Positions 17,322 through 24,938 of a DNA stretch of 64,000 nt are shown one piece after another (the first letter of the stretch is position 1; every line of letters starts with the position of its first letter). The translations under genes and the position numbers were made by a program. Origin of the DNA: Spirochaetaceae bacterium (GTDB lineage: Bacteria; Spirochaetota; Leptospiria; Leptospirales; Leptonemataceae); assembly GCA_002730875.1 (NCBI GenBank), contig PCBI01000013.1, forward strand, positions 1-64,000, in the 5' to 3' direction. A model generated the notes under the pieces. The model saw nothing but the letters and a program-made list of their open reading frames with translations. It did no database searches and was not told the origin of the DNA.

Positions 17322-17945
17322 ATGCCCCGAAAAAAGGAAAGCCAGGACAAATACCACCATGGAGCGCTGAAGGAAGCGCTGATCGAAAGCGGCGTGCAGA
17401 TCATCCAGGAAAGCGGGCTCCAGGGGTTGACCCTGAGCAAGGTGGCCCAGAAGCAGGGCGTAAGCGCAGCAGCGGTGTACAGGCACTATGACTCCAAGGA
17501 GGCTCTACTGGCAGCTATTGCCGCACAGGGTTTCGATTTACTGCGAGGGGCTCTGGATCGCAACCTGGCCGAGCCTCTGGTAGACAGTCGGATCTTCTTC
17601 CGCAAATGTGTGGAGGCGTACCTGGATCTGGCCGTTTCGCGGCCCAGACATTACGAATTAATGTTTGGCGGAGTGATCCCGGATCACACTCAATACCCGG
17701 GTCTGCACTCCGCAGGACAATCGGCCTTTCAGCGGCTGATAGATTCGATTCAGGTTTGTCAATCCAGGGGTCTCTTTCGAAAGCGAAAGCCAGTAATCAT
17801 GGCGTTTCATGTATGGAGTACGATGCATGGGTTCGCCATGCTTCATAACTCCGGCCAGAATCCGCTGGGAGATTCCGGCGAATTACGCGGACAGATTGGA
17901 CTAATGGTCCAGCTACTGCGACGAGGCCTGGATGCTGACAGCTAA
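17322..17945 (+). CDS. TetR family regulator (WHG-type C-terminus)
   Basis: 207 residues. The N-terminal helix-turn-helix (about 12-60) has LTLSKVAQKQGVSAAAVYRHYDSKEALL, a textbook TetR DNA-binding region. The C-terminal ligand domain contains FHVWSTMHGFAML, matching the WHG-type TetR C-terminal domain. GAGG seven bases before the ATG supports the start. It is divergent from a hotdog thioesterase and the shared intergenic region has three dyads, so it likely represses itself and the thioesterase in response to an acyl-CoA or similar ligand (inference). Confidence 0.92.
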   Translation: MPRKKESQDKYHHGALKEALIESGVQIIQESGLQGLTLSKVAQKQGVSAAAVYRHYDSKEALLAAIAAQGFDLLRGALDRNLAEPLVDSRIFFRKCVEAYLDLAVSRPRHYELMFGGVIPDHTQYPGLHSAGQSAFQRLIDSIQVCQSRGLFRKRKPVIMAFHVWSTMHGFAMLHNSGQNPLGDSGELRGQIGLMVQLLRRGLDADS

Positions 17946-17966
17946 AGGAAAGCCGGGGTCGACGCC

Positions 17967-19010
17967 CTACTCCTGCGCTTCCTCGTCATCCTGCTCCAAT
18001 TCTCCCAGAAACTGCATCATCTCCCGGATTTCTTCCTGTAATGCCTCGGCTCGCTTTTCCTTAAAGTCGTTGTAGGTTTTCAAACGCTCGTTGGATTTTT
18101 CTTCGAAGTCCGCTCTGTGCTTTTCAAGCCACTGCCGCTCGTTGGCATCCAGGTTGCCCACCCCACTGCTCATCTTCGTGTAGGCCAGATGGATCCGGCT
18201 TATACGATTCTTTTCGCATCGAATAAGCGCATCCATCTCCTTCTTGAGACACATCATCTCGTTCAAGTTTTGAACGATCCGGCGCATAGGCCGAGCGATG
18301 GCATTCTCCAATTGCTGCTGAGTAGTTACATTCTGAAATTCGCCCCCGGAAGCTTCGGCAATGGATGCCAGTTCTTCTCGAATGGAAGGCTCCAGGTCCA
18401 GACCTATCACATCCAGTGTGATGTTTCTATCAGCCCCTGACTGAGCGATGAGGTTTCGCGCCGATTCCACCGGATCGCCTTCGCAGGATTCCCCTCCGTC
18501 GGTTACCAGAACAATGCTATAGTTTCCGGCCTTCTCCTGAACCTTTGCTGCTATCTCATCCAGAGTAGCGCCAATCGGTGTAGAACCATCCGGTTGCAGC
18601 CCTTCGATCCTTTGTACCACGGAGTCTACCGAACGTTTCTCGAATGGAGACTGAATCTCCACGGAGCCTTCACATTCTTTCGGGCCATAGGTGTATAGAC
18701 CGAGCTGTAGCGATTCAGGCAGCCGTTCCACCAATCGTTTCGATACGCTTCGCGCCGCTTCAATCCGAGTGGATTCGCCAAACTCCGTATCCATGCTGCC
18801 GCTTTGATCGAAAAGGAAAACCGCGTACTGGGGTCCGGGCGCGGCGTTGCACTGATCGGCTACGCACTCATTTTTCTCGGGATCCAGGCCGGCCAGGGTT
18901 TCCAGAACGTCGGGCAGGCCATCCGAGTCCGAATCCGTTTCCGGTGAGGCAAGCACCGCCCCTGCGACGATAAAGCAAGCGATTAATGGAATATGCAGTC
19001 TGATCTTCAT
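17967..19010 (-). CDS. vWA-domain exported protein
   Basis: 347 residues. A signal peptide (IPLIACFIVAGAVLA) is followed by an Asp-rich calcium-binding-like segment (TDSDSDGLPDVLE), then a von Willebrand A domain with the metal-ion site DQSGS at 68-72 and GSTPIGATLDE and VTDGGESCEGD further on (to about 245). The C-terminal 100 residues are charged and helical, probably coiled coil, ending in a very acidic tail. The fold suggests protein binding at the cell envelope. GGGAGAG lies four bases before the ATG. Confidence 0.85.
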   Translation of the reverse strand: MKIRLHIPLIACFIVAGAVLASPETDSDSDGLPDVLETLAGLDPEKNECVADQCNAAPGPQYAVFLFDQSGSMDTEFGESTRIEAARSVSKRLVERLPESLQLGLYTYGPKECEGSVEIQSPFEKRSVDSVVQRIEGLQPDGSTPIGATLDEIAAKVQEKAGNYSIVLVTDGGESCEGDPVESARNLIAQSGADRNITLDVIGLDLEPSIREELASIAEASGGEFQNVTTQQQLENAIARPMRRIVQNLNEMMCLKKEMDALIRCEKNRISRIHLAYTKMSSGVGNLDANERQWLEKHRADFEEKSNERLKTYNDFKEKRAEALQEEIREMMQFLGELEQDDEEAQE

Positions 19011-19252
19011 GGGGCTCTCCCGATTGTTTAGGTTAGCTTTGCCCTTGCGACAATATGCTCCTTGAAGATGACTGCAAGTTTAAATCGGTATAACAACTGC
19101 GCGCTCAAGTGGATACCTGGACCCGCGCCGCAAATAGGAAATCTCTCTCGTGGAAGGTCGCTCCAGTTTTATGCGAGCCCTACTTCTAAAAAGAATGGCT
19201 GGCTGCGCACATACTGGCTAGATTTAGTCCATCTTGTCCAGGGAGACAAAAC

Positions 19253-19426
19253 ATGTTTGGACTATTCAACAAGAATCCGGCCGCAAAGCTCGAAAAGAAA
19301 TACGATAAACTACTCACCGAAGCGCGGGATCTGCAACGATCCGGCAACATCCAGGGGTTTGCGGCGAAAACCGAAGAAGCCGAGGCGATCCGCAAAGAGA
19401 TCGAGAAGCTACAGTCCCAGACCTGA
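19253..19426 (+). CDS. Small DUF6435-like protein
   Basis: 57 residues. It begins MFGLFNKNPAAKLEKKY and ends in a basic/acidic helix. This matches the short DUF6435-type proteins (MFGLF-x3-P, LEKxY, then a helix containing RSGNIQGFAAKTEEAEAI) known from many bacteria, whose function is unknown. A GGGAG ribosome site lies seven bases upstream. Confidence 0.8.
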   Translation: MFGLFNKNPAAKLEKKYDKLLTEARDLQRSGNIQGFAAKTEEAEAIRKEIEKLQSQT

Positions 19427-19627
19427 ACAGGCTCGGAGTCTGACGGACTGAGTCCACCGGACTCGGAAGTCCCTCGCCGATAGGGTCCGGCCACGTTCAC
19501 TGTCGGATGTCTTCGCAGTGGACGGACTCAGGATTGATGGCCTTTGCAGATACAATGCCCGTTTTCGATGTAACCGATGGAGGGACTCATACCACTAACT
19601 CCGTACTTCAGAAAATGAAGAATCCCG

Positions 19628-19646
19628 GGACAATCTGTGATTGTCC
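19628..19646. promoter_or_regulatory. Palindrome GGACAATC-N3-GATTGTCC before pirin
   Basis: Perfect 8-bp arms with a three-base centre, ending 16 bases before the pirin ATG and just before its GAGG ribosome site. It may be an operator of a dimeric redox or MarR/HxlR-type regulator, or a hairpin masking the ribosome site. Confidence 0.5.
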
Positions 19647-19661
19647 GAAAGCGAGGCTAAT

Positions 19662-20390
19662 ATGAGCACTCAAAGCGCAATAAAGAAAACTCTACATCGT
19701 TCTGCAACTCGCGGCGGTGCTAACTTCGGCTGGCTGCAAAGCAGGCATACGTTTAGCTTTGGAAGTTACTTCGATCCAGAGAGAGTGCACTTCGGGGCAT
19801 TGAGAGTGCTGAACGATGATCAGGTGGCTCCGGGAGCAGGGTTTCCTACCCATCCGCACGATAATATGGAAATCGTGAGCATTCCATTGAGCGGCGCTCT
19901 GGAGCACAAGGATACCACGGGCACCGATGGAGTGATTCGCACCGGCGATGTTCAGATCATGTCTGCAGGCACAGGCATCGCGCATTCGGAGTATAATCAC
20001 TCGGATGAAGAGCCGGTGAAGTTCCTTCAAATCTGGGTTATTCCCGGGAAGATGGACATTGAGCCCAGATACGATCAAAAAGAATTCGCAAGCGAAGACA
20101 GAAAGAATCGCTTTCAAATGATGGTTTCGCCGCAGCAATCCGACGAAACTCTGTGGATCAATCAGAATGCCTATTTTTCCATGGCCGACCTGGACAAAGG
20201 CCAGACGCTGGACTATTCGCTGAACGATAGCGCCAACGGAGTCTACTTTTTCATAATCGAAGGATCAGCCACAATCAACAAGGAAACCCTGGGTTACCGC
20301 GACGGCCTGGGCCTGGAAGGATTGTCTACTGTGCCAATCGAGGCGACCGCGCCGGCGCGCATTCTGGCGATTGAAGTACCAATGACATAG
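19662..20390 (+). CDS. Pirin family protein
   Basis: 242 residues. The bicupin pirin signature is intact: THPHDNMEIVS (metal ligands His-x-His), the LEHKDT His and IAHSEYNH. Pirins of this type include quercetinases and redox-sensing iron proteins. The ATG at 19662 is used because GAGG is five bases upstream and the protein then starts at the usual pirin N-terminus; the frame is open further upstream to 19641. A palindrome lies immediately before the ribosome site, so redox-regulated expression is possible. Confidence 0.93.
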   Translation: MSTQSAIKKTLHRSATRGGANFGWLQSRHTFSFGSYFDPERVHFGALRVLNDDQVAPGAGFPTHPHDNMEIVSIPLSGALEHKDTTGTDGVIRTGDVQIMSAGTGIAHSEYNHSDEEPVKFLQIWVIPGKMDIEPRYDQKEFASEDRKNRFQMMVSPQQSDETLWINQNAYFSMADLDKGQTLDYSLNDSANGVYFFIIEGSATINKETLGYRDGLGLEGLSTVPIEATAPARILAIEVPMT

Positions 20391-20485
20391 GAACTGATTC
20401 TCGAACTTAAGCGCCCGCGCCGTCCTGCGAACCGTCCTGAGCCTGTCGGTAGCCAACTACCGACAGGAACTCTTCTGGCAGCGGC

Positions 20486-21172
20486 TTACTTTCTGGGTAC
20501 CACTACGAGAAACGCTGCTTCAGAATCACCGGTATTCGCCGCTGAATGCTGCTGCTTGCTTTCATGGAAGTGAACATCCCCTTTCTTGAAGGAGTGAGTA
20601 CCCTTTTCTTCCCCTTCCGTATATTCAATTGTGTAATCGGTGAGCGAATATACGAACCGGGGAAACCCGGGGTGCGATGGGATGGATTCTCCGGTCGGGA
20701 TATGGACTTCGTACACTATGAATTCCGGAGATTCATGGATCTGCCGATGATACTCGGAAGGTGCGTCCATATCCTTCACCGGATCAAGCTTTGCCTGTTT
20801 CCGAAGCACGATCAGATAGTTGGCTGGAGTGGATCCTACATTCTTTGCGCGATGCATCCCCGGATCGTGCTCATGGACATCGCCGGTTTTCCAATCAACC
20901 CTGCTCTGCTCCCCTTCTTCCAGCCAATCAAGCGAGTAATCATTTAGAGAATAAACAATGCGCGATGATCCATAGTGCTCAGGTTGTTCTGCTCCTGCTG
21001 GCAGTTCAACCTGAAGAACGGCACCATATTCGTTTTCCAGAAGCACTGCAGTATGCTTCGGGTCCTTTTTTGTGAGTTCCATGGGATCGCCATCCTTTGA
21101 AGAGTCGGATCCCCCGCAATAAACCAGGCTGGCAGCCAAAAGGAGCGCCAGCGCGTATTTCATCGATTTCAT
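20486..21172 (-). CDS. Double-cupin lipoprotein
   Basis: 228 residues from the ATG at 21172; a second Met three codons on and an upstream TTG are alternatives, and none has a clear ribosome site. The signal peptide LALLLAASLVYCGGSDSS ends in a lipobox with Cys. Two repeats follow, each with VYSL-(N/T)-DY, an acidic strand, then GDVH-x-H and a following His (HEHDPGMHRA in the first, HFHESKQQHS in the second), typical of cupin metal sites. Periplasmic location is inferred from the lipobox; the role is unknown. Confidence 0.75.
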   Translation of the reverse strand: MKSMKYALALLLAASLVYCGGSDSSKDGDPMELTKKDPKHTAVLLENEYGAVLQVELPAGAEQPEHYGSSRIVYSLNDYSLDWLEEGEQSRVDWKTGDVHEHDPGMHRAKNVGSTPANYLIVLRKQAKLDPVKDMDAPSEYHRQIHESPEFIVYEVHIPTGESIPSHPGFPRFVYSLTDYTIEYTEGEEKGTHSFKKGDVHFHESKQQHSAANTGDSEAAFLVVVPRK

Positions 21173-21360
21173 GCACCAGTGGAGCGATCGCAACCCGGGC
21201 CATCAATCAATAATTTTCCTATTTACAGAAACGACGCAGATCCCTAGACTGATTCCCCTTCCCCATACTCCGGCCACTCGGCTTCGGGAGACCAGGACAG
21301 TGATCGCTACCCCCTTTCGTAAGAATCGCTCGAGATTTAGCAATACTCGCCAGGTGGCTC

Positions 21361-21909
21361 CTACCGACGGTTTAGCTTTCGAACGTAGAGCTCTTTCTTC
21401 ACCAGAGCGACTACTTCGCCCTGCTCGCCTTTCACTTCCACTTCGTAGTGCCGAATCGTCTTTCGGTCCTTAGCTACGATCTGCTTGATCTCTTCCAGTT
21501 CTTCCTCGGAAATCTGAAACACAGCATGCACTTCCCCCGTGCCGGGGCGGACAAAGTCGATAGATGCGCCTTTATCCCAGACCATATAATCCGGGCCCAG
21601 ATTTCGAATCAACAAAGCCATATAGAACGGATCGCACATGGAATAGAGCGATCCGCCGAACTGGGTGCCTACGTAGTTCGTATTGCTCAGCTCCAGCGGC
21701 ATCCGAACTTCTATGGTGTAGTCGTCGATGATTCGGGGACGGATGGAAGCGCCACGATAAGGACCAAAGAAAACGAAGCTGTCTTCAAATCCATACGTCT
21801 CCTGGAGAAACTTCCAGAGCGGATGAACTTCGAAACTCAATCGGCTGGAACGCGAGTCCTTGACTCCGGACTGATCTTCGCCGGTGTTTTTTTCGCCGAA
21901 TTTGCTCAT
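21361..21909 (-). CDS. DUF4442-like hotdog protein
   Basis: 182 residues. The region around residues 60-120 (IIDDYTIEVRMPLELSNTNY, VGTQFGGSLYSMCDPFYM) has the DUF4442 hotdog pattern of proteins related to acyl-CoA thioesterases; GTQFGGSLYSM lies where the catalytic region is expected. The start at 21909 follows a weak AGGG. The frame remains open upstream to 21999 but without family features. Function unknown; probably cytosolic. Confidence 0.8.
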   Translation of the reverse strand: MSKFGEKNTGEDQSGVKDSRSSRLSFEVHPLWKFLQETYGFEDSFVFFGPYRGASIRPRIIDDYTIEVRMPLELSNTNYVGTQFGGSLYSMCDPFYMALLIRNLGPDYMVWDKGASIDFVRPGTGEVHAVFQISEEELEEIKQIVAKDRKTIRHYEVEVKGEQGEVVALVKKELYVRKLNRR

Positions 21910-22171
21910 AGTTGGATACCCTGAACCAGATGCAAAGATAGAGTCTCGTGGACCACTAGATTTCGGGGTCTGCCCACAGTCCTGATCGTCGGGAGCCAAA
22001 TGGCCGATAGCCTGGAATCAAAACGGACGCTGCTCTCCGGCCACTCCCCCATGCCGTTTCCGGTTCTATTGCAGCCCGGGCCCAGGGCCCTCGCAAGCGC
22101 TCCCTGGAATCCAGCCGCTGCCCGAGCCCCAAATTTTTGTCCACAGACCCGGCTACTCAATGCAGACAGAG

Positions 22172-22200
22172 TTGACAGTCCGGGGCCTCTCACCGATTCT
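22172..22200 (+). promoter_or_regulatory. Probable promoter of tRNA-Asn
   Basis: TTGACA at 22172-22177 and GATTCT at 22195-22200 are spaced by 17 bases. Transcription would then start about five bases before the tRNA. The -35 is perfect and the -10 weak. Confidence 0.5.
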
Positions 22201-22211
22201 GCCTCTGACAC

Positions 22212-22284
22212 TCCCCTGTAGCTCAGTCGGTAGAGCAGTTGACTGTTAATCAATTGGTCGTAGGTTCGAGTCCTACCGGGGGAG
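22212..22284 (+). tRNA. tRNA-Asn (GTT)
   Basis: 73 bases fold as a standard cloverleaf: acceptor TCCCCTG/CGGGGGA, D arm GCTC/GAGC, anticodon arm GTTGA-CTGTTAA-TCAAT with anticodon GTT, and T arm GTAGG-TTCGAGT-CCTAC. The discriminator is G, as in bacterial tRNA-Asn. The 3' CCA is not encoded (CA then A follows). A long hairpin and a repeat array begin directly at its 3' end. Confidence 0.97.
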
Positions 22285-22315
22285 CAAATTCTCGGCCGGA
22301 GGCCGAAGAATTTGC
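22284..22315 (+). repeat. Long inverted repeat at the tRNA 3' end
   Basis: GCAAATTCT-CGGCC / GGCCG-AAGAATTTGC forms a stem of about 14 bp with one unpaired base and a three-base loop, directly after the tRNA. It could guide 3' processing or act as a terminator, or be part of the repeat array that starts at 22294. Confidence 0.6.
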
Positions 22316-22328
22316 TTTGAATAACAAA

Positions 22329-22352
22329 GCGGCGCAAGCCGCATTTCTTATT
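22329..22352 (+). terminator. Hairpin with T-rich tail (unit 1)
   Basis: GCGGC-GCAA-GCCGC forms a 5-bp stem with a GCAA tetraloop and is followed by ATTTCTTATT. Probable terminator for tRNA-Asn. Confidence 0.5.
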
Positions 22353-22390
22353 TATGGCCGAAGGCTGAAAGATTTGCTGTGAATAACAAA

Positions 22391-22408
22391 GCGCCGAGAG
22401 GCGCTTTT
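22391..22408 (+). terminator. Rho-independent terminator (unit 2)
   Basis: GCGCC-GAGA-GGCGC forms a 5-bp GC stem with a GNRA loop and is followed by TTTT. Second, stronger terminator of the array. Confidence 0.6.
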
Positions 22409-22497
22409 CTTATTTGTGGCCAGAGCCCGAAGAATTTGCTTTGAACGAAAGATAGACGAAGTCCTTCCACAGCTTCCGGATGACTCTGGCCGCAATC

Positions 22498-23541
22498 CTA
22501 ATCGCAGGGTGAAGTCATGACACGATTGGTTCCGCTATTGGCTACGGCCACGAATAGGTTATTCCCATAGGCAACGCTACTCCATGTGGTTGCTTCACTG
22601 GCCGAACGAGCCGTCCAGTTGATTCCGTCACGAGAAGTCATGATTCGGTTCGTTCCACTGTTGGCCACGGCCACGAAGAGTCCATTGCCGTAGGTTACGC
22701 TTGTCCAGACATTGGCCTCGGGCGCCGATCGGGCTGTCCAGGTGATCCCGTCCGGAGAAGTCATGATCCGATTGGTCCCATTATTTGAAACCGCCACAAA
22801 GAGTCCGTTGCCGTAGGTGACGCTTGCCCAGACGTTAGGTTCAGCTGCCGTCCGTGCGGTCCAGGTGATTCCGTCCGGAGAGGTCATCACCTGGTTCGTT
22901 CCGCTTGCCGCCACGGCAACGAATAGCCCGTTGCCGTAGGTTATCCCGATCCAAAGACTCGCTTCCGCCGCCGATCGGGGGGTCCAGGTGCTGCCGTCCG
23001 AAGAGGTCATAACACGGTTGGTTCCATTGGAGGAGACCGCCACGAACAGTCCGTTTCCATAAGTTATCTTCTGCCATAGATTCGCTTCCGCCGCCGAGCG
23101 GGCGGTCCAGGTAATACCATCTGGCGAAGTCATGACACGATTGGTTCCATCTGTGGAGACTGTAACGAAGAGTCCATTTCCGTAGGCTATGCCGTTCCAT
23201 TCGTTGGCCTCGGCTGCCGATCGAGCTGTCCAGTTGATGCCGTCCGAAGATGTCATGACCCGGTTAGTTCCACTGTTGGCAGTAGCAACGAAAGTGCCAT
23301 TACCATAGGTTACGTTATTCCACTGATTGGCCTCGGCCGCGGATCGCGCCGTCCATACATCACCATCGTCTCCGCACCCTAGATTGGCCAGAAGCAACAG
23401 CAATCCAGCGTCCCTTGCCGTATTGTCGGACTCTTTCGCGCATCCGGGTAGAAGGGTTAGCGACAGGGTCAGCATAATAGTGGTGACCCCGCAGAGTTTA
23501 AACAGGCTTCTTACAGATTGCCTGGTGTAATGTATTGGCAT
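22498..23541 (-). CDS. Seven-repeat beta-propeller lipoprotein
   Basis: 347 residues. The ATG at 23541 has GGAGGAG about eight bases upstream. The signal sequence ends in LLPGC, a lipobox. From about residue 60 to the end there are seven consecutive 41-residue repeats, each WTARSAAEA-x-x-W, then YGNGLFVAV, GTNRVMTS and DG. Seven such units would close into a seven-bladed propeller similar to BNR/kelch-type blades. The repeats are nearly identical in DNA as well, suggesting recent expansion or gene conversion. The protein is probably exposed at the cell envelope; ligand unknown. Confidence 0.8.
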   Translation of the reverse strand: MPIHYTRQSVRSLFKLCGVTTIMLTLSLTLLPGCAKESDNTARDAGLLLLLANLGCGDDGDVWTARSAAEANQWNNVTYGNGTFVATANSGTNRVMTSSDGINWTARSAAEANEWNGIAYGNGLFVTVSTDGTNRVMTSPDGITWTARSAAEANLWQKITYGNGLFVAVSSNGTNRVMTSSDGSTWTPRSAAEASLWIGITYGNGLFVAVAASGTNQVMTSPDGITWTARTAAEPNVWASVTYGNGLFVAVSNNGTNRIMTSPDGITWTARSAPEANVWTSVTYGNGLFVAVANSGTNRIMTSRDGINWTARSASEATTWSSVAYGNNLFVAVANSGTNRVMTSPCD

Positions 23542-23622
23542 TAGCTTTACTCCTCCGATGTACAAACCTGGACGGGCACATAAGAGATGTCGACCTAATT
23601 AAGTTATCCTGGCCCATCTTAA

Positions 23623-23651
23623 GCTATACAACCCCTTCTCTTCTACGTCAA
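23623..23651 (-). promoter_or_regulatory. Promoter of the propeller lipoprotein gene
   Basis: Read on the minus strand, TTGACG (23646-23651) and TATAGC (23623-23628) are 17 bases apart, a good sigma-70-like arrangement, about 80 bases before the start codon. Confidence 0.5.
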
Positions 23652-23786
23652 CCTAACTCGAGCCCCGCAGTCATTTAAAATCAGCTATGCGTCGGCCCCT
23701 TTCGTTCGGTGGTATTTTCGTAAGAGATCATCACTGGATTCAAGCTGCCCTCGTCCAGAGCCTAAAACCCTCGATCACTTCCTGGA

Positions 23787-24686
23787 TCAATCTGGGCCCA
23801 GTTTTGTCCTACCGGGGAGCATCAGCTCCATTTCCTCGGCGGCGTCCACCATAGCATGTAGCAGCGCTTTTACGTCACTGGGAGGCATTTCCTCCGGCTT
23901 ACTGTTGTTCGCCAATCCAGCGATTATACCATAGAATTCGTATTTATTCGTAAACGACTGTTGTAAATCACGGACATCCTTCAGCCGATGCATACACCAG
24001 GACAGCGCCCGAGCATTCTCGCTAATGACAAGGATGTGATCCTTCGACTCTTCCCGCCAGGACACATCGCTGGTTGTGGGTATTTCGCGGATTATCACAT
24101 CGGCGCCGGCCCAGAGCTTGCCGTCAAAGGACTGGTACAGCCCGTCGTCTATTTCTGATCGAATCCTGGCCAGTAGTTCTGGAATACCGGCATTCATAGC
24201 CTTTAGTTTCCGGTTTCGCATGGTTCGATCGTCTTCCACAGTAGGATGCGACTGGATCCATTGAATGTGCGCAAAATATTTGTCGCCCAGCACTTCAACG
24301 CCCTGCTCTAGATCGGCCAGGTATTCCCGGGTGGGCAGCAGCCCCTCCGTCACATGATCCGGATTTGCTACATAGCAAATGGCATCGTGATACTGACCCC
24401 AATTATCCTTCACCTGAACGGTCCGCCGCTCGTAGTGCTCAGGATACCCCTCATATTGGTCCAGCGAACTGATACCTTGCTCGTCCACACGGTAGAGCAC
24501 CCCCGGAACGTATGACTGATCCTCGGGCTCAATATTGGCATAGCCCTGCAGCGGCCTGCTACTGGAGCGCTTGTTAAACTTGAGCTGCCATCCCTCGAGA
24601 ATCGCCGCCCGCCGATGCTGACTCCAGACATTGCGCTTCTTCATCACTTCCTGGTTCATGTTTCTGCCATATGCGAAATAGTACAT
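23787..24686 (-). CDS. Gamma-glutamylcyclotransferase-like protein with extra domain
   Basis: 299 residues. The N-terminal 150 residues are a GGCT/AIG2-like fold: YYFAYGRNM at 2-10 (substrate loop, usually YGSNM), VLYRVDEQGISSLDQYEGYP with the candidate catalytic Glu in QYEGYP, and a Tyr-rich strand after it. The C-terminal 150 residues (beginning near HPTVEDDRTM) match nothing I know and contain a helical stretch with Trp-Cys-Met-His. Family enzymes cyclise gamma-glutamyl amines or peptides. GGGAGG before the ATG supports the start. It is followed upstream by a NERD nuclease-helicase, the same pairing as in the DISARM operon. Confidence 0.75.
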   Translation of the reverse strand: MYYFAYGRNMNQEVMKKRNVWSQHRRAAILEGWQLKFNKRSSSRPLQGYANIEPEDQSYVPGVLYRVDEQGISSLDQYEGYPEHYERRTVQVKDNWGQYHDAICYVANPDHVTEGLLPTREYLADLEQGVEVLGDKYFAHIQWIQSHPTVEDDRTMRNRKLKAMNAGIPELLARIRSEIDDGLYQSFDGKLWAGADVIIREIPTTSDVSWREESKDHILVISENARALSWCMHRLKDVRDLQQSFTNKYEFYGIIAGLANNSKPEEMPPSDVKALLHAMVDAAEEMELMLPGRTKLGPD

Positions 24687-24938
24687 AGTATACCTCCCGT
24701 GTCTCTAAGTCTGCAGCGGTAAATCCCACTGAATCAGATAATACTTCCGGACTGTGACATTGTTTTTTGTTCTGGCGATTCAATTCATTCGGACACCAAA
24801 CGCCGGTTCACGGAGACCAGTTTATCCTCATCCGGACCCGAGCCTGAGATCAAAGCCTGAGCAGCCTAATCACTCCTGCCGCAAAGAGATATTTCCGTCT
24901 TAACGGCCGCGAACGCCTGGTAAATAATCCGCTCCGAG

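Larger units (their letters stand above)
22294..22445 (+). repeat. 62-bp tandem repeat array after tRNA-Asn
   Basis: Three units start at 22294, 22356 and 22418 with an exact 62-bp spacing; the third is partial. Each begins GGCC followed by a purine-rich stretch, then GAAGAATTTGCTTTGAATAAC or a near copy, then AAAGC and a GC hairpin followed by a T-rich end. The first two carry a different hairpin at the same place, which suggests compensating changes that keep the structure. Confidence 0.75.

Noticed and set aside
21906..22337. Minus-strand gene across tRNA-Asn
   Set aside because: The open frame crosses the tRNA and its terminators and has no protein features; it is an accidental frame.
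22498..23541. Frame-shifted copies of the propeller repeats on either strand
   Set aside because: The 123-bp repeats keep several frames open, but only the minus-strand frame has a lipobox, a ribosome site and sensible repeat units.
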